NCBI RefSeq assembly: GCF_026625845.1
Contig: NZ_CP113066.1
Location: 2,480,001-2,544,000, forward strand
Length of the DNA stretch: 64,000 bases
From: Agrococcus sp. SL85
Lineage (GTDB): Bacteria; Actinomycetota; Actinomycetes; Actinomycetales; Microbacteriaceae
Reading direction: 5' to 3'
Part shown: positions 44,632 to 51,508 of the stretch, in pieces
How positions within the stretch are numbered: the stretch's first letter is position 1
Layout: each line of letters opens with the position of its first letter
The notes under the pieces: generated by a model
The model's input: the letters and a program-made list of their open reading frames with translations, nothing else
The model's database searches: none
What the model was told of the DNA's origin: nothing
Translations under genes and position numbers: made by a program

Positions 44632-44660
44632 CCGGGCGGGCCCGGATCGAGCCCGCCCGG
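44632..44660 (-). terminator. Terminator of the HK-RR-DUF4097 operon
   Basis: A 10-bp perfect stem CCGGGCGGGC/GCCCGCCCGG with a 9-nt loop lies 5 nt past the DUF4097-like stop and just upstream of the T-box start, insulating ileS. Confidence 0.7.
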
Positions 44661-44665
44661 AAGGC

Positions 44666-45503
44666 TCAGCGACCGCGGAGCACGACGCTGCCCGCGCTCG
44701 CCTCGACGTCGATCGTCGAGGCGGCGGCGGGGTCCTCGTCGACGAGGATGCGGGCGCTCCCCGCCGAGACGTCCTCCGTGACCGCGTAGTCGCCGTCGGG
44801 CACGTCGAGCTCGATGCTGCCCGCGCTCGCGCTCGCGCGGATCGATGCGGGCTGCGCGCCGACGAGGGCGCCCGTCGTGCGGCCCGCGCTCACGTCGACG
44901 ACCACGGCGCCCGCCACCTCGAGGTCCAGGCGCGCCTCGCCCGCCGCGACCGCGAGGTCGAGCGACGCGGCGGAGCCGGCGATGTCGAGCTGGCCGCCGT
45001 GCAGGTCGAGGGCCACGTCGCCCCAGGCGCCGTCGACGTCGAGGCTGCCGGCCCGCACCTCCGCCGCGAGGGCGGGCTGCGAGCGCTCGAGCGACGCGGG
45101 GAGCGTGAGCACCGCCTGCTGCTGCGCCGAGCGGCGCTCCCAGTCGCCCCAGCCCCAGCCGCGGCCGCCGAGCCCGAGGTCGCCGCCGAGCCAGCCGTCG
45201 CGCTCGTCCTCGACCACCAGGGCGGCGCCGTCGCGCTCGAGGCGCCACGGGGCGAGCGGCCCGCCGGAGCTCGTGACCTCCAGGGTCGCCTCGTCGACGT
45301 CGCCGAACACGACCTCGACGTCGGCGGCCGAGCCTCGCGATGCGCACCTCGTCGACGCCGTCGGCGCCCGCGCTCCACGAGCCGGCGGTCGAGCCGTGCG
45401 CGGCGATGCCGCGGAGCGCCCCGCCGCCGACGGCGAGCACGGCGCCGATCGCGCCGAGGACGATGAGCAGGATGCTGATCCAGCGTCCGGGTCGTGCGGT
45501 CAT
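44666..45503 (-). pseudogene. DUF4097-like membrane-anchored beta-helix protein, frameshifted
   Basis: The composite 278-residue protein has one N-terminal membrane helix (ISILLIVLGAIGAVLAVGGGAL) and an outside domain of repeated short beta strands (LDVDGAWGDVALDLHGG, LDIAGSAASLDLAVAAGEAR, IRASASAGSIELDVPDGDY), like DUF4097/LiaF-type adhesin-fold proteins. AGCCT at 45331-45335 holds one extra base near codon 57; removing it reads VRIASSAADVEVVFGDVDEA. The ATG overlaps the response-regulator stop. A LiaF-like partner for the adjacent two-component system is a reasonable guess. Confidence 0.72.
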
Positions 45504-46204
45504 CGGATGCCTCCGTCGGTGCGCGGCGCCGGGGGCGCCGGGGGGTGGCTGCTGCGCGCGTCGGGCGCGTCGAGGTGGGCGAGCACGGCGAGCACGCGGC
45601 GGTTGCCGGCCTCGGGCTCGAGCTCGAGCTTCTGGAACACCGCCGAGATGTGCTTCTCGACGCTGCCCTCGCTGATGAAGAGCCGGCCCGCGATCGCCTG
45701 GTTGGCGGCGCCCTCGGCCATGAGCGCGAGCACCTGGCGCTCGCGGGGCGTCAGCCGCTCCATGCGGCCGTCGCGGCGGCGGCGCGTCAGCAGCTGGCTG
45801 ACGACCTCCGGGTCGAGCACCGTGCCGCCCTCGGCGACCTGCCGCACCGCCTGCAGGAAGTCGGCGACGTCGGCCACGCGATCCTTGAGGAGGTAGCCGA
45901 AGCCGGCCGGTCCGCTCGCGATGAGGTCGGCGGCATAGCGCTCCTCGACGTACTGCGAGAGCACGAGCACGCGGGGGCGCTCGCCCCGCGCGCGGATGCC
46001 GATGGCGGCGAGGATGCCCTCGTCGGTGCGGGTGGGCGGCATGCGCACGTCGAGCACCGCGAGGTCGGGGTCGTGGGCGGCGATCGCGGCCTCGAGCGCC
46101 GTCGCGTCGGGCAGCTGGGCGACGACCTCGTGGCCGGCGTCGGCGAGCAGCCGCGCGAGCCCCTCGCGCAGCAGCACGGAGTCCTCGCAGATCAGGATGC
46201 GCAC
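45500..46204 (-). CDS. NarL/FixJ-family response regulator
   Basis: The 234-residue protein has a receiver domain (RILICEDSVLLREGL, phospho-acceptor Asp in DPDLAVLDVRMPPT, then VLSQYVEE and LKDRV) and a LuxR-type HTH (RLTPRERQVLALMAEGAANQAIAGRLF, then ISEGSVEKHISAVFQKLEL). A Pro-rich tail ends it. The start is GTG 46204, inside the 3' end of the kinase gene (13-nt overlap). It should be phosphorylated by that kinase and act on envelope-related genes including its own operon. Confidence 0.9.
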   Translation of the reverse strand: MRILICEDSVLLREGLARLLADAGHEVVAQLPDATALEAAIAAHDPDLAVLDVRMPPTRTDEGILAAIGIRARGERPRVLVLSQYVEERYAADLIASGPAGFGYLLKDRVADVADFLQAVRQVAEGGTVLDPEVVSQLLTRRRRDGRMERLTPRERQVLALMAEGAANQAIAGRLFISEGSVEKHISAVFQKLELEPEAGNRRVLAVLAHLDAPDARSSHPPAPPAPRTDGGIR

Positions 46205-47538
46205 GGCAGCTCCACCTCGATCGCGGTCGGTCCCCCGGCGGGGCTCGTGAGGGTCAGCGTGCCGCCGGCGCCCGCGACGCGGTGCGCGAGGCCGTCGATG
46301 CCGCCGCCGCCCTGCCGGACGGCGCCGCCGATGCCGTCGTCCTCGACGCGCGCCCAGAGGACGGCGCGGCCGTCGGGGCCGGTGCGCGTGCGGATGGCGA
46401 CGCGGATGCGCGAGGCGCGCGCGTGCTTCTGCGCGTTCGTGATCGACTCGGCGATCGCGAAGTAGGCGGCCGTCTCGGCCTCGCGGGCGCAGCGGCGGTC
46501 GATGCGGGCGTCGACCTCCACGGGCACGGTGCTGCGCGCGGCGAGCGCCGAGACGGCGGCGTCGAGGCCGCGGTCGTCGAGCACCGCGACGTGGATGCCG
46601 CGCGCGAGCTGGCGGAGCTCGGTGACGGCCGACTTCGAGGAGGCGTGGGCCTCGTCGATGAGGGCGCGCGCCGCGGCCGGGTCGGAGTCGATCTTGTCGC
46701 GCGCCATGCCCAGCTGCATCGCGATCGACACGAGCCGCGGCTGCACGCCGTCGTGGAGGTCGCGCTCGATGCGCGTGCGGTCGAGGTCCGCGGCGCGCAC
46801 GGCGCCCTCGCGCTGCTCGCGGCTCTCGCGCGCCTCGCGCTCGAGGCGCTCGCGCTTGTCGGGCACGAGGAGCGAGGTGGTGATGCCGCGATGCGCGTAG
46901 GCGAGGCCGATGGTGCCGCCGACGCCGCCGAGCAGCGCGAGCGCGCCCACGAGCGGAGCCCACTCGACGGGCACCGAGAGGCCCACCCACGGCACGGCGA
47001 TCGTGTCGGCCGCGCCGAGCGCCGCGAGGGCGAGCGGGCCGCCGAGGCCTGCGAGCCCGAGGAGCGAGAGCACGAAGGAGCCGAGCAGGCTCGCGAGCGC
47101 GAAGCTCAGCACGGCGCGCCAGTGCTGGCCGTCGGCGACGACGCGCAGCAGCGTGTGGGGCACGCGCAGCCAGTCGGTGCGCGGCGAGCGCCGCAGCACC
47201 GCCGGCGGCACGGGCTCGCCGTAGAGGCCCGCGACGCGCTCGCGCTCGAACCAGGCCACCGCGAAGACGCCGAGCACGGCGAGCCCGAGCAGCACGAGCC
47301 CGACGAGCACGACGAGGGTCCCGACGCCCGCCGCGACGAGCACCGCGAGGCCGATGAGGATCGGCAGGCCGACCGCGCCGAGCACGGCGAGGTGGGCGAT
47401 CGTCGCCGCGATCGGGGCGAAGGAGCGGCGGCCGCGGGCGGCGGGCGGTGCCGCGACGGGCGGCGACGAGGCCGGCGCCGAGGACGCCTGCGCCGAGGGT
47501 GCGTGCGCCGCCGGGGGCCGCGCCGTGGAGGAGGTCAT
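46192..47538 (-). CDS. NarL-type sensor histidine kinase
   Basis: The 448-residue kinase has an Ala/Pro N-tail, two groups of membrane helices forming a PspC/DUF-like sensor (to about residue 215), a short coiled coil (LVPDKRERLEREARESREQREGA), a HisKA_3 box with the phospho-His in RTRIERDLHDGVQPRLVSIA, and an HATPase domain (AESITNAQKHA, DDGIGG). TACCGT lies 6 nt before the ATG, with GGAGG between them. It heads the HK-RR-DUF4097 operon, resembling LiaRS/DesKR envelope-sensing systems; the signal is unknown. Confidence 0.88.
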   Translation of the reverse strand: MTSSTARPPAAHAPSAQASSAPASSPPVAAPPAARGRRSFAPIAATIAHLAVLGAVGLPILIGLAVLVAAGVGTLVVLVGLVLLGLAVLGVFAVAWFERERVAGLYGEPVPPAVLRRSPRTDWLRVPHTLLRVVADGQHWRAVLSFALASLLGSFVLSLLGLAGLGGPLALAALGAADTIAVPWVGLSVPVEWAPLVGALALLGGVGGTIGLAYAHRGITTSLLVPDKRERLEREARESREQREGAVRAADLDRTRIERDLHDGVQPRLVSIAMQLGMARDKIDSDPAAARALIDEAHASSKSAVTELRQLARGIHVAVLDDRGLDAAVSALAARSTVPVEVDARIDRRCAREAETAAYFAIAESITNAQKHARASRIRVAIRTRTGPDGRAVLWARVEDDGIGGAVRQGGGGIDGLAHRVAGAGGTLTLTSPAGGPTAIEVELPCAS

Positions 47539-47669
47539 GCCTCCACGGTAGGCGCGCTGCGGCGCCCCGGCCCCGAGGGTCTCCGGAAGGCCTCCGGGGG
47601 CTATCCCCCACCGGCGCGGCCCGCGTCGGCGCCGGGCCCCGCCATAGGCGCCGGCGGTACCCTCCCGGC

Positions 47670-48149
47670 ATGACCGACACGCGACTCCGCACCGCCGCCG
47701 CCGGCCTCGCCCTGGCCCTCGGGCTCACGCTCTCGGGCTGCGGCCTCCTCCCGCAGCCCGCCCCCGCCCCGACCGCCTCCGAGGCCGCGCCCGCCGAGTC
47801 CGGCGCGCCCGGCACGCAGGCCGAGCAGTGCGCGCGCGTGCTGGCGCAGGTGCAGGCGATCGGCGACGACGTCGGCCGCCTCGGCGAGATGGTCACGACC
47901 GACCCCCTCGGCGCGCTCGGCCTGCTCTCGAGCATCTCGGAGCGCGTCGGCGGCCTGCAGGCGCAGGTCACCGACCCGGCGCTGCTCGAGCGCATCGGCG
48001 AGATCCAGAGCGGCTGGGACGCCCTCGTCGCCGACGCGCAGGAGTCGCTCGGCTCCGGCGACACGGGCGGCCTCCAGCGGGCCGCCGACCAGGTGACGGC
48101 GCTCGGCCAGCAGATCGCCGACCTCCAGCAGTTCTGCGCGGGCTCGTGA
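47670..48149 (+). CDS. Putative lipoprotein, 159 aa
   Basis: A type II signal peptide is clear: basic N-region, hydrophobic core, lipobox LSGC with Cys24. The mature part is a short Pro/Ala linker then an all-helical domain (CARVLAQVQAIGDDVGRLGEMV, LSSISERVGGLQAQV, LQRAADQVTALGQQIADLQQFC) with two Cys that may bridge. I do not recognise a family. TACCCT lies 6 nt upstream of the ATG without a Shine-Dalgarno. Its TGA overlaps the next ATG (TGATG), so it is coupled to the aminotransferase-fold gene. Confidence 0.75.
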   Translation: MTDTRLRTAAAGLALALGLTLSGCGLLPQPAPAPTASEAAPAESGAPGTQAEQCARVLAQVQAIGDDVGRLGEMVTTDPLGALGLLSSISERVGGLQAQVTDPALLERIGEIQSGWDALVADAQESLGSGDTGGLQRAADQVTALGQQIADLQQFCAGS

Positions 48150-48988
48150 TGCCCGCTCCGCTCCTGGCGCTCCTCGACGGCACGCTCGCCGACATCGCGA
48201 GCCCCCTCGTGCGCGCCGACGACCTCGGCATCGTGCGCGGCGACGGCGTCTTCGATGCGACGCTCGTGCGCCGCGGCGTCGTCCGCGACCGCGAGGCGCA
48301 CCTCGACCGCCTCGAGCGCTCCGCCGAGATCCTGCAGCTGCCCGCGCCCGACCGCGCGGGCTTCGGGCGGGCGATCGATGCGCTCGTCGCCGCGTGGGAC
48401 TTCGGCGCGGCGCCGGAGGCGCTCATCCGCCTCGTGCTCACGCGCGGCCCCGAGGGCGGCGGCGAGCCGACGGCCTTCGCGATGATGCTGCCGCTCGCCG
48501 CCTCCGCGGTGCGCGAGCGCGAGACGGGCGTCGCGGTGACGCTGCTCGGGCGCGGGCACGACGGCGACGAGGTCGCCTCGATGCCGTGGCTGCTGCCGGG
48601 CGCGAAGAGCCTGTCGTACTCGATCAACATGGCGGCGAAGCGCCACGCGGTCGCGCACGGCTTCGACGACGTGGTGTTCGTCGCGCCGTCCGGCCAGCTG
48701 CTCGAGGGCCCCACGTCGACGCTCGTCGTCGATCGCGGCGGCCGGCTCGCGACGCCGCCGCAGGACGGCATCCTCGCCTCCATCACGCTCGACCACCTCA
48801 TGCGCGAGGCTCCCGCGGCGGGCCTCGAGGTGGCGTTCGAGCCCATGGTGCCCGCCGACCTCCGCGCCGCCGACGGCGCGTGGCTGCTCTCGTCGGGGCG
48901 CCTCCTCGCCGCCGTCACCTCGGTCGACGGGGCGCCGCTGCCGCGCTCGCCGCTCGACGCCGCGCTGCGCCGCGTGCTCGACGTCTAG
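48149..48988 (+). CDS. pabC: PLP class IV aminotransferase-fold enzyme, probable aminodeoxychorismate lyase
   Basis: The 279-residue protein has the fold-type IV signatures: LGIVRGDGVFDATLVRRGVVRDREAHLDRL, the PLP Lys in LLPGAKSLSYSINMAAKRHA, and GQLLEGPTSTLVV binding the phosphate. PabC releases pyruvate from aminodeoxychorismate to give p-aminobenzoate for folate; D-amino-acid or branched-chain aminotransferases share the fold, so the exact reaction is not certain. It is translationally coupled to the lipoprotein gene upstream. Confidence 0.8.
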   Translation: MPAPLLALLDGTLADIASPLVRADDLGIVRGDGVFDATLVRRGVVRDREAHLDRLERSAEILQLPAPDRAGFGRAIDALVAAWDFGAAPEALIRLVLTRGPEGGGEPTAFAMMLPLAASAVRERETGVAVTLLGRGHDGDEVASMPWLLPGAKSLSYSINMAAKRHAVAHGFDDVVFVAPSGQLLEGPTSTLVVDRGGRLATPPQDGILASITLDHLMREAPAAGLEVAFEPMVPADLRAADGAWLLSSGRLLAAVTSVDGAPLPRSPLDAALRRVLDV

Positions 48989-49003
48989 GCGGCCGACGGC
49001 CGG

Positions 49004-49603
49004 TCAGGCCGCCGCGAAGGGCCCGAGGGCGGCGCGCACCGCATCGTCGGCGAGCCCGCGATCCGGCGCGGCGGCCCAGGCGACGACCGCGGCGGCCGCG
49101 GCGGCCACGAGCGCCACGGGCGCCACGGCCGCGCCCGCCGACTCCGGCAGCGCGTCGCGCTCGAGCGCGAGCCGCAGCGCCGCGCGCGCGACGAGCGGCT
49201 GGAGCCTCGCGGGCGCCGCATCGCGGAGCGCCTCGGCGGCGCCCATCGCGACCGCGTCGCGCAGCGCGGCGGGCGGGGCGGCGCCCCAGGGCGCGACCGC
49301 GTCCGCGAGCGCCGCGGCGAGCGCGCGGACGGCGTCGCCGGGCGCCGCGTCGAGCGCCTCGCCCGCGCGCGCGATGGCCGCGTCGAGCTCGGCCCACAGC
49401 GCGTCGGCCTTCGAGCCGCAGTAGGCGAAGAAGGTGCCGCGCGAGACGCCGGCGCGGCGGGCGATCTCGTCGACGCTCACGGCCTCGAAGCCGCGCTCGA
49501 GGAAGAGCTCGAGGGCCGCCTCGTGGATCGTCGCGGCGCTCGACGCGCGCGGCCTGCCCGGCCCGCGGGCTCCCGCGGCCCTCGGGGCGCTCGACGATGC
49601 CAT
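49004..49603 (-). CDS. TetR-family regulator
   Basis: The 199-residue protein has a basic, disordered N-tail, then a clear TetR HTH (IHEAALELFLERGFEAVSVDEIARRAGVSRGTFFAYCGSKADAL) and an Ala-rich helical ligand domain. The start is ATG 49603 with AAGGA upstream. It faces away from an MHS-type transporter across an 81-nt gap containing a palindrome, so it probably represses that transporter and itself. Confidence 0.85.
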   Translation of the reverse strand: MASSSAPRAAGARGPGRPRASSAATIHEAALELFLERGFEAVSVDEIARRAGVSRGTFFAYCGSKADALWAELDAAIARAGEALDAAPGDAVRALAAALADAVAPWGAAPPAALRDAVAMGAAEALRDAAPARLQPLVARAALRLALERDALPESAGAAVAPVALVAAAAAAVVAWAAAPDRGLADDAVRAALGPFAAA

Positions 49604-49628
49604 GGGAATCCTTCCTGCGGGGCTATTG

Positions 49629-49646
49629 TTGCACCCGGTATCGCAA
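49629..49646. promoter_or_regulatory. Candidate TetR operator between tetR and the MHS transporter
   Basis: TTGC (49629-49632) and GCAA (49643-49646) form an inverted repeat with a 10-nt centre, in an AT-richer spot of the divergent gap. The TATTGT just before it could be a -10. Length and place fit a TetR dimer site; sequence alone cannot confirm. Confidence 0.4.
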
Positions 49647-49684
49647 ACCCGGCCGCCGTGGGCGGCCCACTCCAGGAGCCTCCC

Positions 49685-51028
49685 GTGACCACCACCATGC
49701 CCGCGCAGCCGCGCACGAGCACCCGACGCGTCGCGGCAGCCGCCACCGTCGGCACCGCGCTCGAATCGTACGACTTCTACACGTACTCCTACTTCGCCGC
49801 GTTCTTCGCCGGCCCGTTCTTCTTCAGCGCCCTGGGCGAGACGGGCGCGCTCCTCGCGTCCTTCGCGACCATCGGCATCGCCTTCGTCGTGCGCCCTATC
49901 GGCGCCGTGCTCTTCGGCCACCTCGGCGACCGCATCGGCCGCCGCCGCACGCTCCTCATCACGATCGCGCTCATGGGCGTCGCGACAGGGCTCGTGGGCC
50001 TGCTGCCGACGGGCCAGGAGTGGGTCGCGCTCAGCGCCGTCGTGCTCGTGCTGCTGCGCATCGCGCAGGGCCTCTCGCTCGGCGGCGAGTGGGGCGGCGC
50101 CGTGCTGCTCGCGACCGAGCACGCCGACGCGCGCCGCCGGCCGTTCTTCGCCTCGCTGCCGCAGCTGGGCTCCCCCATCGGCTCGGTCGCCGCGGGCGGC
50201 CTGATGCTCGCGATGTTCTTCGGCCTCGGCCCGGAGGCGATGGCCGCGTGGGGCTGGCGCGTGCCGTTCCTGCTCGCCATCCCGCTCATCGCGGTCTCGC
50301 TGTACCTGCGCTGGTCGATCGACGAGACGCCCGTGTTCCGGGAGATCGCCGCCAAGGGCGAGCGCTCGCGCATGCCCGTGCTCGACGCGATCCGCTCGCA
50401 GCCGACCGCGTTCGGCGTGGCGATCCTCGTCGCGCTGCTCGGCATCGGCTCCTACTCGCTCATGAACACCTACACGATGGGCTACGGCGTCACGCGGCTC
50501 GGCTTCGACGAGATGCAGCTGCTCACCGCCGCCACGATCGGCGGCCTGCTGCAGTTCGTCGCCGTGCCCGCGTTCGGCTGGCTCGCCACGCGCATCGGCT
50601 CGGCGCGGGTCGTCGCGCTCGGCGCCGTCGGCACGCTGCTCATCGCGTTCCCCATCTACTGGCTGCTCGGCTCGGCGACCTTCGCGGTGCTCGTGGCGCT
50701 CATGGTCGTCGGAGGCATCCTGCCGACCGCGTCGTGGGCGGCGCTCGGCGGCACGATGCAGGAGCTCTTCCGCGGACGCCACGCCTACTCGGCGCTCTCG
50801 GTCGCGTACGCGATCGCCGCGGTCGTCTCGGGCTTCATCCCGACGGTCACCGAGGCGCTCGGCACCGCGACCGACGGCGCCTGGTGGCACCCCGGCCTCG
50901 TGCTCGCCGTGCTCTCGGCGCTCACCCTCGTGGGCGCGATCGCCGCGGGCCGGATGCGCCGCCTCGGCGACGAGGACGCCGACGCCGCACAGGCGGCCGA
51001 GCCCGAGACGGTCCCCCAGCCCGCCTGA
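49685..51028 (+). CDS. MHS-type MFS transporter (metabolite:H+ symporter)
   Basis: The 447-residue, 12-helix transporter opens with GTALESYDFYTYSYFAAFF and carries FGHLGDRIGRRRTLLITIALMGVATGLVGLLPT and LSLGGEWGGAVLLATEHAD, the hallmarks of the metabolite:H+ symporter branch (shikimate, proline/betaine, citrate type). The substrate is not readable. The start is GTG 49685 with GGAG 8 nt upstream; ATG 49697 is an alternative. It ends in a charged acidic tail and is probably repressed by the divergent TetR protein. Confidence 0.87.
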   Translation: MTTTMPAQPRTSTRRVAAAATVGTALESYDFYTYSYFAAFFAGPFFFSALGETGALLASFATIGIAFVVRPIGAVLFGHLGDRIGRRRTLLITIALMGVATGLVGLLPTGQEWVALSAVVLVLLRIAQGLSLGGEWGGAVLLATEHADARRRPFFASLPQLGSPIGSVAAGGLMLAMFFGLGPEAMAAWGWRVPFLLAIPLIAVSLYLRWSIDETPVFREIAAKGERSRMPVLDAIRSQPTAFGVAILVALLGIGSYSLMNTYTMGYGVTRLGFDEMQLLTAATIGGLLQFVAVPAFGWLATRIGSARVVALGAVGTLLIAFPIYWLLGSATFAVLVALMVVGGILPTASWAALGGTMQELFRGRHAYSALSVAYAIAAVVSGFIPTVTEALGTATDGAWWHPGLVLAVLSALTLVGAIAAGRMRRLGDEDADAAQAAEPETVPQPA

Positions 51029-51051
51029 CCCCACCCTCCTCGTCTCCTGCA

Positions 51052-51110
51052 TCGCAGGCTCAGCGGCGAGCGGGCGCGATGGTCGCGCCTGCTCGCCGCT
51101 GAGCCTGCGA
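51052..51110. repeat. Near-perfect 28-bp hairpin (large palindrome) after the MHS gene
   Basis: TCGCAGGCTCAGCGGCGAGC (51052-51071) pairs perfectly with 51091-51110. The 19-nt loop itself folds: GGCGCGA/TCGCGCC around TGG, and the junction bases make a G-U pair, so the whole 59 nt is a 28-bp stem with a 3-nt loop. It starts 24 nt past the transporter stop and may terminate it. It is far longer than the other terminators in this window and could be a REP- or MITE-like unit; no second copy is visible here. Confidence 0.75.
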
Positions 51111-51169
51111 AGGGGGAACGGGGTGCCGGGTTCGGTCGGGGGCCGGGCGCGGCAGGTACCGTGAGCGGC

Positions 51170-51508
51170 ATGGCGCGACGACCGAACCCCATGCCGATCT
51201 GGCTGCCCGTCGTGGCGGCGCTCTGCTTCGGCGCCGCCGCGCTGCTGCAGGAGGACGCGCTCAGCCGCACGCTGCTCGGCATCGCCGCGGCGCTCTTCCT
51301 CGTCACCGCGGCGCTGCAGGCTCGCGATGCGCCGCTCGCGCGGCTCGCGCCGCTGACCGCGCGCGCGGCGGCGCCCGGCGGCGGCGCCCGAGCCCGTCGG
51401 GCCGGCGCCGATCGGCCTAGACTGGCCTGCACGACAACCAGGCATCAGCCGGACGGACCGGCGCAGACACGATGCCGCGCACACGGAGCAGGGAGCGAGA
51501 CGCCATGA
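51170..51508 (+). CDS. Small membrane protein, C-terminus uncertain
   Basis: The N-terminal 55 residues look real: a basic start MARRPNPMPIW, a hydrophobic helix (LPVVAALCFGAAALL), a short turn and a second helix (LLGIAAALFLVTAALQA). TACCGT lies 7 nt before the ATG without a Shine-Dalgarno. After about residue 65 the composition becomes Arg/Gly-rich then odd (CTTTRHQPDG), running across a probable valS promoter (TAGACT near 51419-51424) to end on the valS ATG. An unrecognised frameshift with an earlier stop is possible. Confidence 0.45.
   Translation: MARRPNPMPIWLPVVAALCFGAAALLQEDALSRTLLGIAAALFLVTAALQARDAPLARLAPLTARAAAPGGGARARRAGADRPRLACTTTRHQPDGPAQTRCRAHGAGSETP

Noticed and set aside
39621..45503. 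A 1960-codon open frame on the minus strand
   Set aside because: It is folC plus out-of-frame readings of ileS, the T-box and the start of the DUF4097-like gene; Arg/Ala-rich composition betrays a shadow frame in very GC-rich DNA.
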